This document shows, piece by piece, positions 11,868-24,137 of a stretch of DNA of 64,000 nucleotides. The notes beneath the pieces were generated by a model. That model was not told where the DNA came from and searched no databases. It worked only from the letters and a program-made list of their open reading frames with translations. The DNA is taken from the NCBI GenBank assembly GCA_035610835.1, contig CM069449.1, forward strand, positions 36,556,098 to 36,620,097, in the 5' to 3' direction. The stretch is from Ophiura sarsii (lineage: Eukaryota; Echinodermata; Ophiuroidea; Amphilepidida; Ophiuridae). Position 1 is the stretch's first letter, and each line of letters begins with the position of its first letter. The position numbers were made by a program, and so were the translations under genes.

Positions 11868-12927
11868 GGCCATGCGTCTTGAACTCGCCACCCTAAGCGT
11901 TACATCACCAGTTTGAAAAATGTTGACACAAACTGAGACTTAAGTTAGCATATCTTTGCAACTACTACCCCAAATCTTACAAAAGTATACATTTTTGGAA
12001 AGCTGAAGATGTAAGCAAGCTAATTATGCATATTTCAATACATCATACAGGGTGACTCTAAAGCTATACAGGGTGACACAAAAAAATATGGATTAAAAAA
12101 GAGTTAATTAATTTACAGCTCATTTAGACTTTTGCAGAGGGGAAGTGGACATTGCAGTATTTGTTTGGGTATAGGATAGGGTAAGCTTGCTGATGATTAA
12201 AAAAATATATTCACTGGTATTCGGCATATCTATGAATACAGGGTGGTCCAAAGCATATTTGATTTTTTTATTTTAAATAATACATTTTGAGCTTAAACTT
12301 TTTAACACTACCCCATACAAAACAAATGAGTGCATATTTGGATTCTGCATCAAATTTCCTTTCAGAAAAGGTATACATTGACTATAATGGGGTATATAAT
12401 TAAAATGCTATATTGTACGTACACCATTTTTTTAATTCCGAGGGCATTCGCATCATTACTACAGCCTTTCAATGTAAAAATTGGTCGTTCACTAAGTAAA
12501 ACTTGATATTTTTAAAACTAAACACAATGATACACACTTACAATTACTCAAAACATTTAGCAGGATTGTTTAGCTTGACCAAAATAATGTATATAACCCC
12601 TACAGTTGCTAAGATATGATGATTTGATTCCTAGTTTGGGCGCGCAATTTTTTTCCCCATAGAGTTTGTGTGTTGCACTTCCACCCCCCCCCCCCCCTCC
12701 TCCACCCTGCCCATTCCGAATGATATGAAGCACAGTGTCATTATTAAAAATGCTATATAGTATTCCCTTTTACAGCAGTGATAGTGTATTTAATTGGCTT
12801 TAAAATGAGACCAAAACCATGAAAATACCTTCTTGCTTGCCAGAGATATCATCAATTGATTCAAGTCGAATTTGGAAAAACGTAACGTCACCACCTTTTT
12901 TGGGTGGCGAGTTCCAGACACATGGCC
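11868..12927 (+). mobile_element. 1.06-kb inverted-repeat element, copy 2
   Basis: This is a diverged direct copy of 9092-10165. It starts GGCCATGCGTCTTGAACTCG and ends with TGGCGAGTTCCAGACACATG then GCC. Internal words agree in order with copy 1: CAACTACTACCCCAAATCTT, the CAGGGTGAC words, GGATAGGGTAAGCTTGCTGA and CCCCATAGAGTTTGTGTGT. The flanks AGGT and AAGT may be a decayed 4-bp duplication. A C-run lies near 12684. Confidence 0.75.
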
Positions 12928-13075
12928 AAGTACATGTTTTAGCTTTTAAAATGACACCAAATTTATGAGTATATCTTATGTGGTTGCAAAGTAACAGTCA
13001 ATTTATTACGAGGCGATCCGAAAAAATGCAACGTCTCCACCTTTTTTATGGTGCCAGTTCAAGATGCATGGCCAT
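12928..13075 (+). repeat. Extra right-end module of the preceding element
   Basis: This segment repeats the last ~140-bp module of 11868-12927 in degraded form. It contains AGCTTTTAAAATGACACCAA, then AAAAATGCAACGTCTCCACC, GTTCAAGATGCATGGCC and an end like the element terminus. It suggests module duplication or a nested second copy. Confidence 0.5.
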
Positions 13076-13806
13076 AAATGTATTTGTCCCTTGAATAATG
13101 TTCAGGTGATGATACTAGTAGTGATGCTAGCCCCACTGTTTCCTCTTTTTTTGATTGTTTTTTTTTTACTAGTGGGTTGTCGTAATAAAGAATTTTTTTT
13201 TTTTAAAAGACTGAAGACGGCGAATGAAAACAGATAACGTTGCAGATTACTGACAACTTTAGACCAACTGAGTTGGGCAGGCATTAACTAGATACAGACC
13301 ATTTAGAAACTAAATTTATTTCAAACCAAATGACAATTTAGCCTAAAAAATGGACACTGAGTTTCATGTGTTCGTGACTCCTTTACTATTCTCTATGGCT
13401 GCCACTGTAGCTGTAGTACACCATGTACTCCAGTCTGAGAGCGAGTGAGTGACTGACAAGTCTTGCTGGGTACTATTGGACCTAGGCTAGACTATTGCTA
13501 ATTTATCATTTGATGAATGATGACTCTTGATGTATTTCAGTTTTCACATATATCACTGTCGACATGTCATCATCCGGGGTCATCCTTTGGTCACGATGGT
13601 TGTTTATATATTCATAACTGTCATGACTGTTGACTTGAGCTGTCTGTTGTGTCTGTAACTGGAATTATTAACGAGGACAGCCAAAATATTCCATTTCCCT
13701 GGCATGCCTGGTAGCGATTTTTTTTTTCGTACTTGAGTTGAGCAACATTTAAAATTGTTAGTATTTTGTGCTAAAACACGGAATAAGTGAAAATAACTTG
13801 ATTTAC
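13076..13806. other. Non-coding sequence, probably intron 1 of the downstream minus-strand gene
   Basis: This lies beyond the donor of exon 13807-14007. T-runs are at 13150 and 13190. I found no second exon that I can defend. Confidence 0.4.
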
Positions 13807-14007
13807 CTGCTCCCCTGCCTGCTCCTTAGTCTCCTCAAGGTTTGAATCTGAGACTGAAGTACGTCTTCTTTGTCTGGCTTCCCTGGCAGTGGAACCGCGG
13901 CCGCGTTTGTCAGATCTGCGTCTGCTCCTAGATCTCGATCTGGATGCTCTACCTTCCCCCACATCACTTAACATGCTTAGCTCATTAGTATCAAATTCAT
14001 CCGCCAT
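13807..14007 (-). CDS. First coding exon, SR-rich N-terminus
   Basis: The minus-strand ATG at 14007 sits in a near-ideal context (CCAAGATGGCGG) and opens 67 codons ending exactly at a donor (CAG then GTAAAT, 13806-13801), phase 0. The protein starts MADEFDTNELSMLSDVGEG, followed by an Arg/Ser dipeptide run (RASRSRSRSRRRSDKRGRG), then basic and acidic segments ending EETKEQAGEQ. An RS run with basic residues suggests a nuclear or RNA-associated protein (inference from composition). I do not recognise the gene. An upstream in-frame ATG at 14031 exists but has a weaker context. The start lies 182 bp from the edge of the 13-kb A/B array. Later exons should lie at lower coordinates and were not found. 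Confidence 0.7.
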
Positions 14008-14168
14008 CTTGGTCGAAACACAATTTGACAATGGCCAGTATGTACACCTGTGTATGTGCTGTAGCAGTTACGATAACACTACGATCGGCCAGGCAATCTG
14101 TTTTTATTGGTAGAGAAAACGGACAACGCGTAGTGAACGAGCTATTGTGCAGTGGGAAAGCGTGGGAA
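14008..14168. promoter_or_regulatory. Possible divergent promoter with CCAAT box
   Basis: This 161-bp interval lies between two oppositely directed ATGs in strong context (minus 14007, plus 14169). It contains an inverted CCAAT box (TTTTATTGGTAG near 14102-14113) and CpG-bearing words such as ACGATCGGCC and ACAACGCGTAGTGAACG. There is no TATA box at a typical position. Shared bidirectional promoters of this size are common in animals. Its use here is inference. Confidence 0.45.
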
Positions 14169-14192
14169 ATGGCGGACTCAAGCAGGGAATAA
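14169..14192 (+). pseudogene. N-terminal open frame cut off by the A/B array
   Basis: GAAATGGCGG is a strong start context. The frame reads MADSSRE and then stops at a TAA formed by the last three bases of the ATAA duplication that borders the array. If this was a host first exon, the insertion truncated it after seven codons, and the rest would be on the far side of 27249. There the sequence is another dispersed repeat, so this cannot be confirmed within the window. It may instead be untranslated leader. Confidence 0.35.
14189..14192. repeat. Left target-site duplication ATAA of the array
   Basis: ATAA directly precedes the first A terminus (GGGTGCATACC). The same four bases follow the last A terminus at 27246-27249. 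Internal A copies are bordered by TTAA instead. Confidence 0.6.
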
Positions 14193-14659
14193 GGGTGCAT
14201 ACCACTATTACGCGCTTACGTGTGTTTCTATGGGAAAGATGCCTCGGGAAAACGGCAATATCTTGAGTTACCTTGCGACTCATTTAATGAAATCTTGGAA
14301 TATTTATTAACACACATAGATCTTACCTGGGTCAAAAACTCAGATGGGGGTGACCGTTTACATTTTTTTATATTTCCCCCTTTATACGGAGTAGTATTTT
14401 TTAACACGAAATTAGACCTTGTAGCCCGTTGTGACCAATGTGTATCCCTCCGCCAATATTTTCAAATAAAACAGTAGATGTATACTCTTTTCATTTGAAT
14501 TATCTCAGGTACACTTCAGTGAACAAATATAGACCAAATTCAATCATTTTGAATGACATATCATGTCAATATTAACCATTCTTTCCGTTATTTAGGAACT
14601 ATATTCGTGATCGCGATCGACGGAAGCTGGGCGTTGGACTGTAATAGTGGTGTGCACCC
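14193..14659 (+). mobile_element. Module A, copy 1 (left edge of array)
   Basis: A has terminal inverted repeats: GGGTGCATACCACTATTAC on the left and GTAATAGTGGTGTGCACCC on the right. From its first base A carries one open frame of about 93 codons (14193-14474). It contains no ATG near its start but has protein-like text such as YLELPCDSFNEILEYLLTH, DLTWVKNSDGGDRLHFF and DLVARCDQCVSLRQYF. It could be a captured exon or chance. No transposase motif is seen. The family is unassigned: 4-bp TTAA/ATAA duplications fit Kolobok-, piggyBac- or Sola-like enzymes only loosely. Confidence 0.82.
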
Positions 14660-14663
14660 TTAA

Positions 14664-15744
14664 AGAGACCCATTTTCATCCAATTTCAGAAATCATTATT
14701 ACATATTAAAGAACAGAAAATTTCAAATTGAATGATAAATTTGTATTCGATTTGGATACTCCGTTTGGTAAATACAACATGTACAAGAAGCTACCTCCCC
14801 ACTTGAAATTCATAAAAACCCTTAATTTTTGTCATATTTTGGGATTCCCAGATATCAATTTTCACTTTTACAACGAAGGCCCGTGTTTCTTGATCTTATT
14901 GAATGTTAAAAGGATGCATGCTTCATCTTTTTGATACACCACTGTTCTATAACATAGCAAAACATGTTCATTCATTTGGTCATGATATACTTGCAATAAT
15001 TGTCCGACCAATATACCGGGGGAAAGGAAGTACATGTGAATGTGAATGCACGAAGAAGCCACACATTATTGGTTAATATTCATGATTTTTAATTAAATCG
15101 TCGTGTAGTCCTACATGTATATACATTTTAGATATCATAAGTATATTTTCAAAACTATTTTATCATTAGATTGCCTACATTTGCCTGACCACTCCACAAA
15201 GTTGTATTGATCAAAACTCTCACGAAATATGTCAGTAGGCCTAAGACCTACAGTTCAAAACGATGTCGATATTTTGATTTCTGGTGCGTTTTGACCCGGT
15301 ATCCCCTATCTCCCCCATACCCCCCCCCCCCCCATGCCCCACATGCCCCACGCCCGTGGAACTGAGTTTCTGAGTCATTATGCTTATAGGATTGTTTTGA
15401 TGTCAATGGATGTTATATGTTTTGTTTGTAAACTCATAAAAAATACTGAGTTTTCACACACAATCTCGCTCACTGGTATCTTTAAATATGATGGTAACAA
15501 ATTGCAATTGTCCGAAATTGCAACGGTCAGGCGCGCACCCGACTGACTTTGCCCGTTTGGCCCGTATTTTGACAATTTCGCACTTTAATGAATGAAAAAG
15601 TCAAATTTAATAATGTCAATGTTGCGATTATTACTTCAAATGTATTTTCAAAATATAAAACTAACATAAAATGCTACACAAACCAAGTTTTGCAACCACA
15701 AAACCCGTAATCGCCTGGTTTTAAAGACTATCTCTGTGCTCCCT
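14664..15744 (+). repeat. Module B, copy 1 (divergent edge copy)
   Basis: B begins AGAGACCCATTTTCATCC and ends TCTCTGTGCTCCCT. Its ends are only weakly inverted (AAAGAGA against AAAGGGA, counting the TTAA). This copy differs from all others at 15001-15045 (GTCCGACCAATA for GTCACCAATA, and GTGAATGTGAATG for GTTCATGTGAATG), as expected for an array edge escaping homogenisation. The C-run is 14. Short open frames inside B do not look like domains, and one crosses the C-run. Confidence 0.85.
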
Positions 15745-15748
15745 TTAA

Positions 15749-16215
15749 GGGTGCATACCACTATTACGCGCTTACGTGTGTTTCTATGGGAAAGATGCCT
15801 CGGGAAAACGGCAATATCTTGAGTTACCTTGCGACTCATTTAATGAAATCTTGGAATATTTATTAACACACATAGATCTTACCTGGGTCAAAAACTCAGA
15901 TGGGGGTGACCGTTTACATTTTTTTATATTTCCCCCTTTATACGGAGTAGTATTTTTTAACACGAAATTAGACCTTGTAGCCCGTTGTGACCAATGTGTA
16001 TCCCTCCGCCAATATTTTCAAATAAAACAGTAGATGTATACTCTTTTCATTTGAATTATCTCAGGTACACTTCAGTGAACAAATATAGACCAAATTCAAT
16101 CATTTTGAATGACATATCATGTCAATATTAACCATTCTTTCCGTTATTTAGGAACTATATTCGTGATCGCGATCGACGGAAGCTGGGCGTTGGACTGTAA
16201 TAGTGGTGTGCACCC
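15749..16215 (+). mobile_element. Module A, copy 2
   Basis: 467 bp, TTAA on both sides (15745-15748 and 16216-16219), same termini and reading frame as copy 1. Confidence 0.82.
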
Positions 16216-16219
16216 TTAA

Positions 16220-17299
16220 AGAGACCCATTTTCATCCAATTTCAGAAATCATTATTACATATTAAAGAACAGAAAATTTCAAATTGAATGATAAATTTGT
16301 ATTCGATTTGGATACTCCGTTTGGTAAATACAACATGTACAAGAAGCTACCTCCCCACTTGAAATTCATAAAAACCCTTAATTTTTGTCATATTTTGGGA
16401 TTCCCAGATATCAATTTTCACTTTTACAACGAAGGCCCGTGTTTCTTGATCTTATTGAATGTTAAAAGGATGCATGCTTCATCTTTTTGATACACCACTG
16501 TTCTATAACATAGCAAAACATGTTCATTCATTTGGTCATGATATACTTGCAATAATTGTCACCAATATACCGGGGGAAAGGAAGTACATGTTCATGTGAA
16601 TGCACGAAGAAGCCACACATTATTGGTTAATATTCATGATTTTTAATTAAATCGTCGTGTAGTCCTACATGTATATACATTTTAGATATCATAAGTATAT
16701 TTTCAAAACTATTTTATCATTAGATTGCCTACATTTGCCTGACCACTCCACAAAGTTGTATTGATCAAAACTCTCACGAAATATGTCAGTAGGCCTAAGA
16801 CCTACAGTTCAAAACGATGTCGATATTTTGATTTCTGGTGCGTTTTGACCCGGTATCCCCTATCTCCCCCATACCCCCCCCCCCCCCCATGCCCCACATG
16901 CCCCACGCCCGTGGAACTGAGTTTCTGAGTCATTATGCTTATAGGATTGTTTTGATGTCAATGGATGTTATATGTTTTGTTTGTAAACTCATAAAAAATA
17001 CTGAGTTTTCACACACAATCTCGCTCACTGGTATCTTTAAATATGATGGTAACAAATTGCAATTGTCCGAAATTGCAACGGTCAGGCGCGCACCCGACTG
17101 ACTTTGCCCGTTTGGCCCGTATTTTGACAATTTCGCACTTTAATGAATGAAAAAGTCAAATTTAATAATGTCAATGTTGCGATTATTACTTCAAATGTAT
17201 TTTCAAAATATAAAACTAACATAAAATGCTACACAAACCAAGTTTTGCAACCACAAAACCCGTAATCGCCTGGTTTTAAAGACTATCTCTGTGCTCCCT
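16220..17299 (+). repeat. Module B, copy 2
   Basis: Consensus-type copy with TTAA on both sides. C-run of 15. Confidence 0.85.
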
Positions 17300-17303
17300 T
17301 TAA

Positions 17304-17770
17304 GGGTGCATACCACTATTACGCGCTTACGTGTGTTTCTATGGGAAAGATGCCTCGGGAAAACGGCAATATCTTGAGTTACCTTGCGACTCATTTAATG
17401 AAATCTTGGAATATTTATTAACACACATAGATCTTACCTGGGTCAAAAACTCAGATGGGGGTGACCGTTTACATTTTTTTATATTTCCCCCTTTATACGG
17501 AGTAGTATTTTTTAACACGAAATTAGACCTTGTAGCCCGTTGTGACCAATGTGTATCCCTCCGCCAATATTTTCAAATAAAACAGTAGATGTATACTCTT
17601 TTCATTTGAATTATCTCAGGTACACTTCAGTGAACAAATATAGACCAAATTCAATCATTTTGAATGACATATCATGTCAATATTAACCATTCTTTCCGTT
17701 ATTTAGGAACTATATTCGTGATCGCGATCGACGGAAGCTGGGCGTTGGACTGTAATAGTGGTGTGCACCC
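17304..17770 (+). mobile_element. Module A, copy 3
   Basis: 467 bp, TTAA at 17300-17303 and 17771-17774. It is followed by three consecutive B modules without A. Confidence 0.82.
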
Positions 17771-17774
17771 TTAA

Positions 17775-18856
17775 AGAGACCCATTTTCATCCAATTTCAG
17801 AAATCATTATTACATATTAAAGAACAGAAAATTTCAAATTGAATGATAAATTTGTATTCGATTTGGATACTCCGTTTGGTAAATACAACATGTACAAGAA
17901 GCTACCTCCCCACTTGAAATTCATAAAAACCCTTAATTTTTGTCATATTTTGGGATTCCCAGATATCAATTTTCACTTTTACAACGAAGGCCCGTGTTTC
18001 TTGATCTTATTGAATGTTAAAAGGATGCATGCTTCATCTTTTTGATACACCACTGTTCTATAACATAGCAAAACATGTTCATTCATTTGGTCATGATATA
18101 CTTGCAATAATTGTCACCAATATACCGGGGGAAAGGAAGTACATGTTCATGTGAATGCACGAAGAAGCCACACATTATTGGTTAATATTCATGATTTTTA
18201 ATTAAATCGTCGTGTAGTCCTACATGTATATACATTTTAGATATCATAAGTATATTTTCAAAACTATTTTATCATTAGATTGCCTACATTTGCCTGACCA
18301 CTCCACAAAGTTGTATTGATCAAAACTCTCACGAAATATGTCAGTAGGCCTAAGACCTACAGTTCAAAACGATGTCGATATTTTGATTTCTGGTGCGTTT
18401 TGACCCGGTATCCCCTATCTCCCCCATACCCCCCCCCCCCCCCCCATGCCCCACATGCCCCACGCCCGTGGAACTGAGTTTCTGAGTCATTATGCTTATA
18501 GGATTGTTTTGATGTCAATGGATGTTATATGTTTTGTTTGTAAACTCATAAAAAATACTGAGTTTTCACACACAATCTCGCTCACTGGTATCTTTAAATA
18601 TGATGGTAACAAATTGCAATTGTCCGAAATTGCAACGGTCAGGCGCGCACCCGACTGACTTTGCCCGTTTGGCCCGTATTTTGACAATTTCGCACTTTAA
18701 TGAATGAAAAAGTCAAATTTAATAATGTCAATGTTGCGATTATTACTTCAAATGTATTTTCAAAATATAAAACTAACATAAAATGCTACACAAACCAAGT
18801 TTTGCAACCACAAAACCCGTAATCGCCTGGTTTTAAAGACTATCTCTGTGCTCCCT
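17775..18856 (+). repeat. Module B, copy 3
   Basis: Joined to B4 without an A. The junction reads CTCCCTTTAAGAGACC, i.e. TTAA with the first A of the next B missing. C-run of 17. Confidence 0.85.
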
Positions 18857-18860
18857 TTAA

Positions 18861-19941
18861 GAGACCCATTTTCATCCAATTTCAGAAATCATTATTACAT
18901 ATTAAAGAACAGAAAATTTCAAATTGAATGATAAATTTGTATTCGATTTGGATACTCCGTTTGGTAAATACAACATGTACAAGAAGCTACCTCCCCACTT
19001 GAAATTCATAAAAACCCTTAATTTTTGTCATATTTTGGGATTCCCAGATATCAATTTTCACTTTTACAACGAAGGCCCGTGTTTCTTGATCTTATTGAAT
19101 GTTAAAAGGATGCATGCTTCATCTTTTTGATACACCACTGTTCTATAACATAGCAAAACATGTTCATTCATTTGGTCATGATATACTTGCAATAATTGTC
19201 ACCAATATACCGGGGGAAAGGAAGTACATGTTCATGTGAATGCACGAAGAAGCCACACATTATTGGTTAATATTCATGATTTTTAATTAAATCGTCGTGT
19301 AGTCCTACATGTATATACATTTTAGATATCATAAGTATATTTTCAAAACTATTTTATCATTAGATTGCCTACATTTGCCTGACCACTCCACAAAGTTGTA
19401 TTGATCAAAACTCTCACGAAATATGTCAATAGGCCTAAGACCTACAGTTCAAAACGATGTCGATATTTTGATTTCTGGTGCGTTTTGACCCGGTATCCCC
19501 TATCTCCCCCATACCCCCCCCCCCCCCCCCATGCCCCACATGCCCCACGCCCGTGGAACTGAGTTTCTGAGTCATTATGCTTATAGGATTGTTTTGATGT
19601 CAATGGATGTTATATGTTTTGTTTGTAAACTCATAAAAAATACTGAGTTTTCACACACAATCTCGCTCACTGGTATCTTTAAATATGATGGTAACAAATT
19701 GCAATTGTCCGAAATTGCAACGGTCAGGCGCGCACCCGACTGACTTTGCCCGTTTGGCCCGTATTTTGACAATTTCGCACTTTAATGAATGAAAAAGTCA
19801 AATTTAATAATGTCAATGTTGCGATTATTACTTCAAATGTATTTTCAAAATATAAAACTAACATAAAATGCTACACAAACCAAGTTTTGCAACCACAAAA
19901 CCCGTAATCGCCTGGTTTTAAAGACTATCTCTGTGCTCCCT
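18861..19941 (+). repeat. Module B, copy 4
   Basis: B-B junctions on both sides, both of the CTCCCTTTAAGAGACC type. It carries a private base change (GTCAATAGG near 19426, others GTCAGTAGG). C-run of 17. Confidence 0.85.
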
Positions 19942-19945
19942 TTAA

Positions 19946-21025
19946 GAGACCCATTTTCATCCAATTTCAGAAATCATTATTACATATTAAAGAACAGAAA
20001 ATTTCAAATTGAATGATAAATTTGTATTCGATTTGGATACTCCGTTTGGTAAATACAACATGTACAAGAAGCTACCTCCCCACTTGAAATTCATAAAAAC
20101 CCTTAATTTTTGTCATATTTTGGGATTCCCAGATATCAATTTTCACTTTTACAACGAAGGCCCGTGTTTCTTGATCTTATTGAATGTTAAAAGGATGCAT
20201 GCTTCATCTTTTTGATACACCACTGTTCTATAACATAGCAAAACATGTTCATTCATTTGGTCATGATATACTTGCAATAATTGTCACCAATATACCGGGG
20301 GAAAGGAAGTACATGTTCATGTGAATGCACGAAGAAGCCACACATTATTGGTTAATATTCATGATTTTTAATTAAATCGTCGTGTAGTCCTACATGTATA
20401 TACATTTTAGATATCATAAGTATATTTTCAAAACTATTTTATCATTAGATTGCCTACATTTGCCTGACCACTCCACAAAGTTGTATTGATCAAAACTCTC
20501 ACGAAATATGTCAGTAGGCCTAAGACCTACAGTTCAAAACGATGTCGATATTTTGATTTCTGGTGCGTTTTGACCCGGTATCCCCTATCTCCCCCATACC
20601 CCCCCCCCCCCCCCATGCCCCACATGCCCCACGCCCGTGGAACTGAGTTTCTGAGTCATTATGCTTATAGGATTGTTTTGATGTCAATGGATGTTATATG
20701 TTTTGTTTGTAAACTCATAAAAAATACTGAGTTTTCACACACAATCTCGCTCACTGGTATCTTTAAATATGATGGTAACAAATTGCAATTGTCCGAAATT
20801 GCAACGGTCAGGCGCGCACCCGACTGACTTTGCCCGTTTGGCCCGTATTTTGACAATTTCGCACTTTAATGAATGAAAAAGTCAAATTTAATAATGTCAA
20901 TGTTGCGATTATTACTTCAAATGTATTTTCAAAATATAAAACTAACATAAAATGCTACACAAACCAAGTTTTGCAACCACAAAACCCGTAATCGCCTGGT
21001 TTTAAAGACTATCTCTGTGCTCCCT
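19946..21025 (+). repeat. Module B, copy 5
   Basis: The left junction lacks A and the right side has TTAA then A copy 4. C-run of 16. Confidence 0.85.
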
Positions 21026-21029
21026 TTAA

Positions 21030-21496
21030 GGGTGCATACCACTATTACGCGCTTACGTGTGTTTCTATGGGAAAGATGCCTCGGGAAAACGGCAATATCT
21101 TGAGTTACCTTGCGACTCATTTAATGAAATCTTGGAATATTTATTAACACACATAGATCTTACCTGGGTCAAAAACTCAGATGGGGGTGACCGTTTACAT
21201 TTTTTTATATTTCCCCCTTTATACGGAGTAGTATTTTTTAACACGAAATTAGACCTTGTAGCCCGTTGTGACCAATGTGTATCCCTCCGCCAATATTTTC
21301 AAATAAAACAGTAGATGTATACTCTTTTCATTTGAATTATCTCAGGTACACTTCAGTGAACAAATATAGACCAAATTCAATCATTTTGAATGACATATCA
21401 TGTCAATATTAACCATTCTTTCCGTTATTTAGGAACTATATTCGTGATCGCGATCGACGGAAGCTGGGCGTTGGACTGTAATAGTGGTGTGCACCC
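21030..21496 (+). mobile_element. Module A, copy 4
   Basis: 467 bp, TTAA at 21026-21029 and 21497-21500. It closes the B-B-B run. Confidence 0.82.
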
Positions 21497-21500
21497 TTAA

Positions 21501-22577
21501 AGAGACCCATTTTCATCCAATTTCAGAAATCATTATTACATATTAAAGAACAGAAAATTTCAAATTGAATGATAAATTTGTATTCGATTTGGATACTCCG
21601 TTTGGTAAATACAACATGTACAAGAAGCTACCTCCCCACTTGAAATTCATAAAAACCCTTAATTTTTGTCATATTTTGGGATTCCCAGATATCAATTTTC
21701 ACTTTTACAACGAAGGCCCGTGTTTCTTGATCTTATTGAATGTTAAAAGGATGCATGCTTCATCTTTTTGATACACCACTGTTCTATAACATAGCAAAAC
21801 ATGTTCATTCATTTGGTCATGATATACTTGCAATAATTGTCACCAATATACCGGGGGAAAGGAAGTACATGTTCATGTGAATGCACGAAGAAGCCACACA
21901 TTATTGGTTAATATTCATGATTTTTAATTAAATCGTCGTGTAGTCCTACATGTATATACATTTTAGATATCATAAGTATATTTTCAAAACTATTTTATCA
22001 TTAGATTGCCTACATTTGCCTGACCACTCCACAAAGTTGTATTGATCAAAACTCTCACGAAATATGTCAGTAGGCCTAAGACCTACAGTTCAAAACGATG
22101 TCGATATTTTGATTTCTGGTGCGTTTTGACCCGGTATCCCCTATCTCCCCCATACCCCCCCCCCCCCATGCCCCACATGCCCCACGCCCGTGGAACTGAG
22201 TTTCTGAGTCATTATGCTTATAGGATTGTTTTGATGTCAATGGATGTTATATGTTTTGTTTGTAAACTCATAAAAAATACTGAGTTTTCACACACAATCT
22301 CGCTCACTGGTATCTTTAAATATGATGGTAACAAATTGCAATTGTCCGAAATTGCAACGGTCAGGCGCGCACCCGACTGACTTTGCCCGTTTGGCCCGTA
22401 TTTTGACAATTTCGCACTTTAATGAATGAAAAAGTCAAATTTAATAATGTCAATGTTGCGATTATTACTTCAAATGTATTTTCAAAATATAAAACTAACA
22501 TAAAATGCTACACAAACCAAGTTTTGCAACCACAAAACCCGTAATCGCCTGGTTTTAAAGACTATCTCTGTGCTCCC
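21501..22577 (+). repeat. Module B, copy 6
   Basis: Joined to B7 by a different A-less junction, CTCCCTTAAAGAGACC (the final T of B is missing). C-run of 13, the shortest in the array. Confidence 0.85.
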
Positions 22578-22581
22578 TTAA

Positions 22582-23662
22582 AGAGACCCATTTTCATCCA
22601 ATTTCAGAAATCATTATTACATATTAAAGAACAGAAAATTTCAAATTGAATGATAAATTTGTATTCGATTTGGATACTCCGTTTGGTAAATACAACATGT
22701 ACAAGAAGCTACCTCCCCACTTGAAATTCATAAAAACCCTTAATTTTTGTCATATTTTGGGATTCCCAGATATCAATTTTCACTTTTACAACGAAGGCCC
22801 GTGTTTCTTGATCTTATTGAATGTTAAAAGGATGCATGCTTCATCTTTTTGATACACCACTGTTCTATAACATAGCAAAACATGTTCATTCATTTGGTCA
22901 TGATATACTTGCAATAATTGTCACCAATATACCGGGGGAAAGGAAGTACATGTTCATGTGAATGCACGAAGAAGCCACACATTATTGGTTAATATTCATG
23001 ATTTTTAATTAAATCGTCGTGTAGTCCTACATGTATATACATTTTAGATATCATAAGTATATTTTCAAAACTATTTTATCATTAGATTGCCTACATTTGC
23101 CTGACCACTCCACAAAGTTGTATTGATCAAAACTCTCACGAAATATGTCAGTAGGCCTAAGACCTACAGTTCAAAACGATGTCGATATTTTGATTTCTGG
23201 TGCGTTTTGACCCGGTATCCCCTATCTCCCCCATACCCCCCCCCCCCCCCCATGCCCCACATGCCCCACGCCCGTGGAACTGAGTTTCTGAGTCATTATG
23301 CTTATAGGATTGTTTTGATGTCAATGGATGTTATATGTTTTGTTTGTAAACTCATAAAAAATACTGAGTTTTCACACACAATCTCGCTCACTGGTATCTT
23401 TAAATATGATGGTAACAAATTGCAATTGTCCGAAATTGCAACGGTCAGGCGCGCACCCGACTGACTTTGCCCGTTTGGCCCGTATTTTGACAATTTCGCA
23501 CTTTAATGAATGAAAAAGTCAAATTTAATAATGTCAATGTTGCGATTATTACTTCAAATGTATTTTCAAAATATAAAACTAACATAAAATGCTACACAAA
23601 CCAAGTTTTGCAACCACAAAACCCGTAATCGCCTGGTTTTAAAGACTATCTCTGTGCTCCCT
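22582..23662 (+). repeat. Module B, copy 7
   Basis: Begins after the variant junction at 22576-22582 and ends at TTAA before A copy 5. C-run of 16. Confidence 0.85.
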
Positions 23663-23666
23663 TTAA

Positions 23667-24133
23667 GGGTGCATACCACTATTACGCGCTTACGTGTGTT
23701 TCTATGGGAAAGATGCCTCGGGAAAACGGCAATATCTTGAGTTACCTTGCGACTCATTTAATGAAATCTTGGAATATTTATTAACACACATAGATCTTAC
23801 CTGGGTCAAAAACTCAGATGGGGGTGACCGTTTACATTTTTTTATATTTCCCCCTTTATACGGAGTAGTATTTTTTAACACGAAATTAGACCTTGTAGCC
23901 CGTTGTGACCAATGTGTATCCCTCCGCCAATATTTTCAAATAAAACAGTAGATGTATACTCTTTTCATTTGAATTATCTCAGGTACACTTCAGTGAACAA
24001 ATATAGACCAAATTCAATCATTTTGAATGACATATCATGTCAATATTAACCATTCTTTCCGTTATTTAGGAACTATATTCGTGATCGCGATCGACGGAAG
24101 CTGGGCGTTGGACTGTAATAGTGGTGTGCACCC
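23667..24133 (+). mobile_element. Module A, copy 5
   Basis: 467 bp, TTAA at 23663-23666 and 24134-24137. It follows the B6-B7 pair. Confidence 0.82.
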
Positions 24134-24137
24134 TTAA

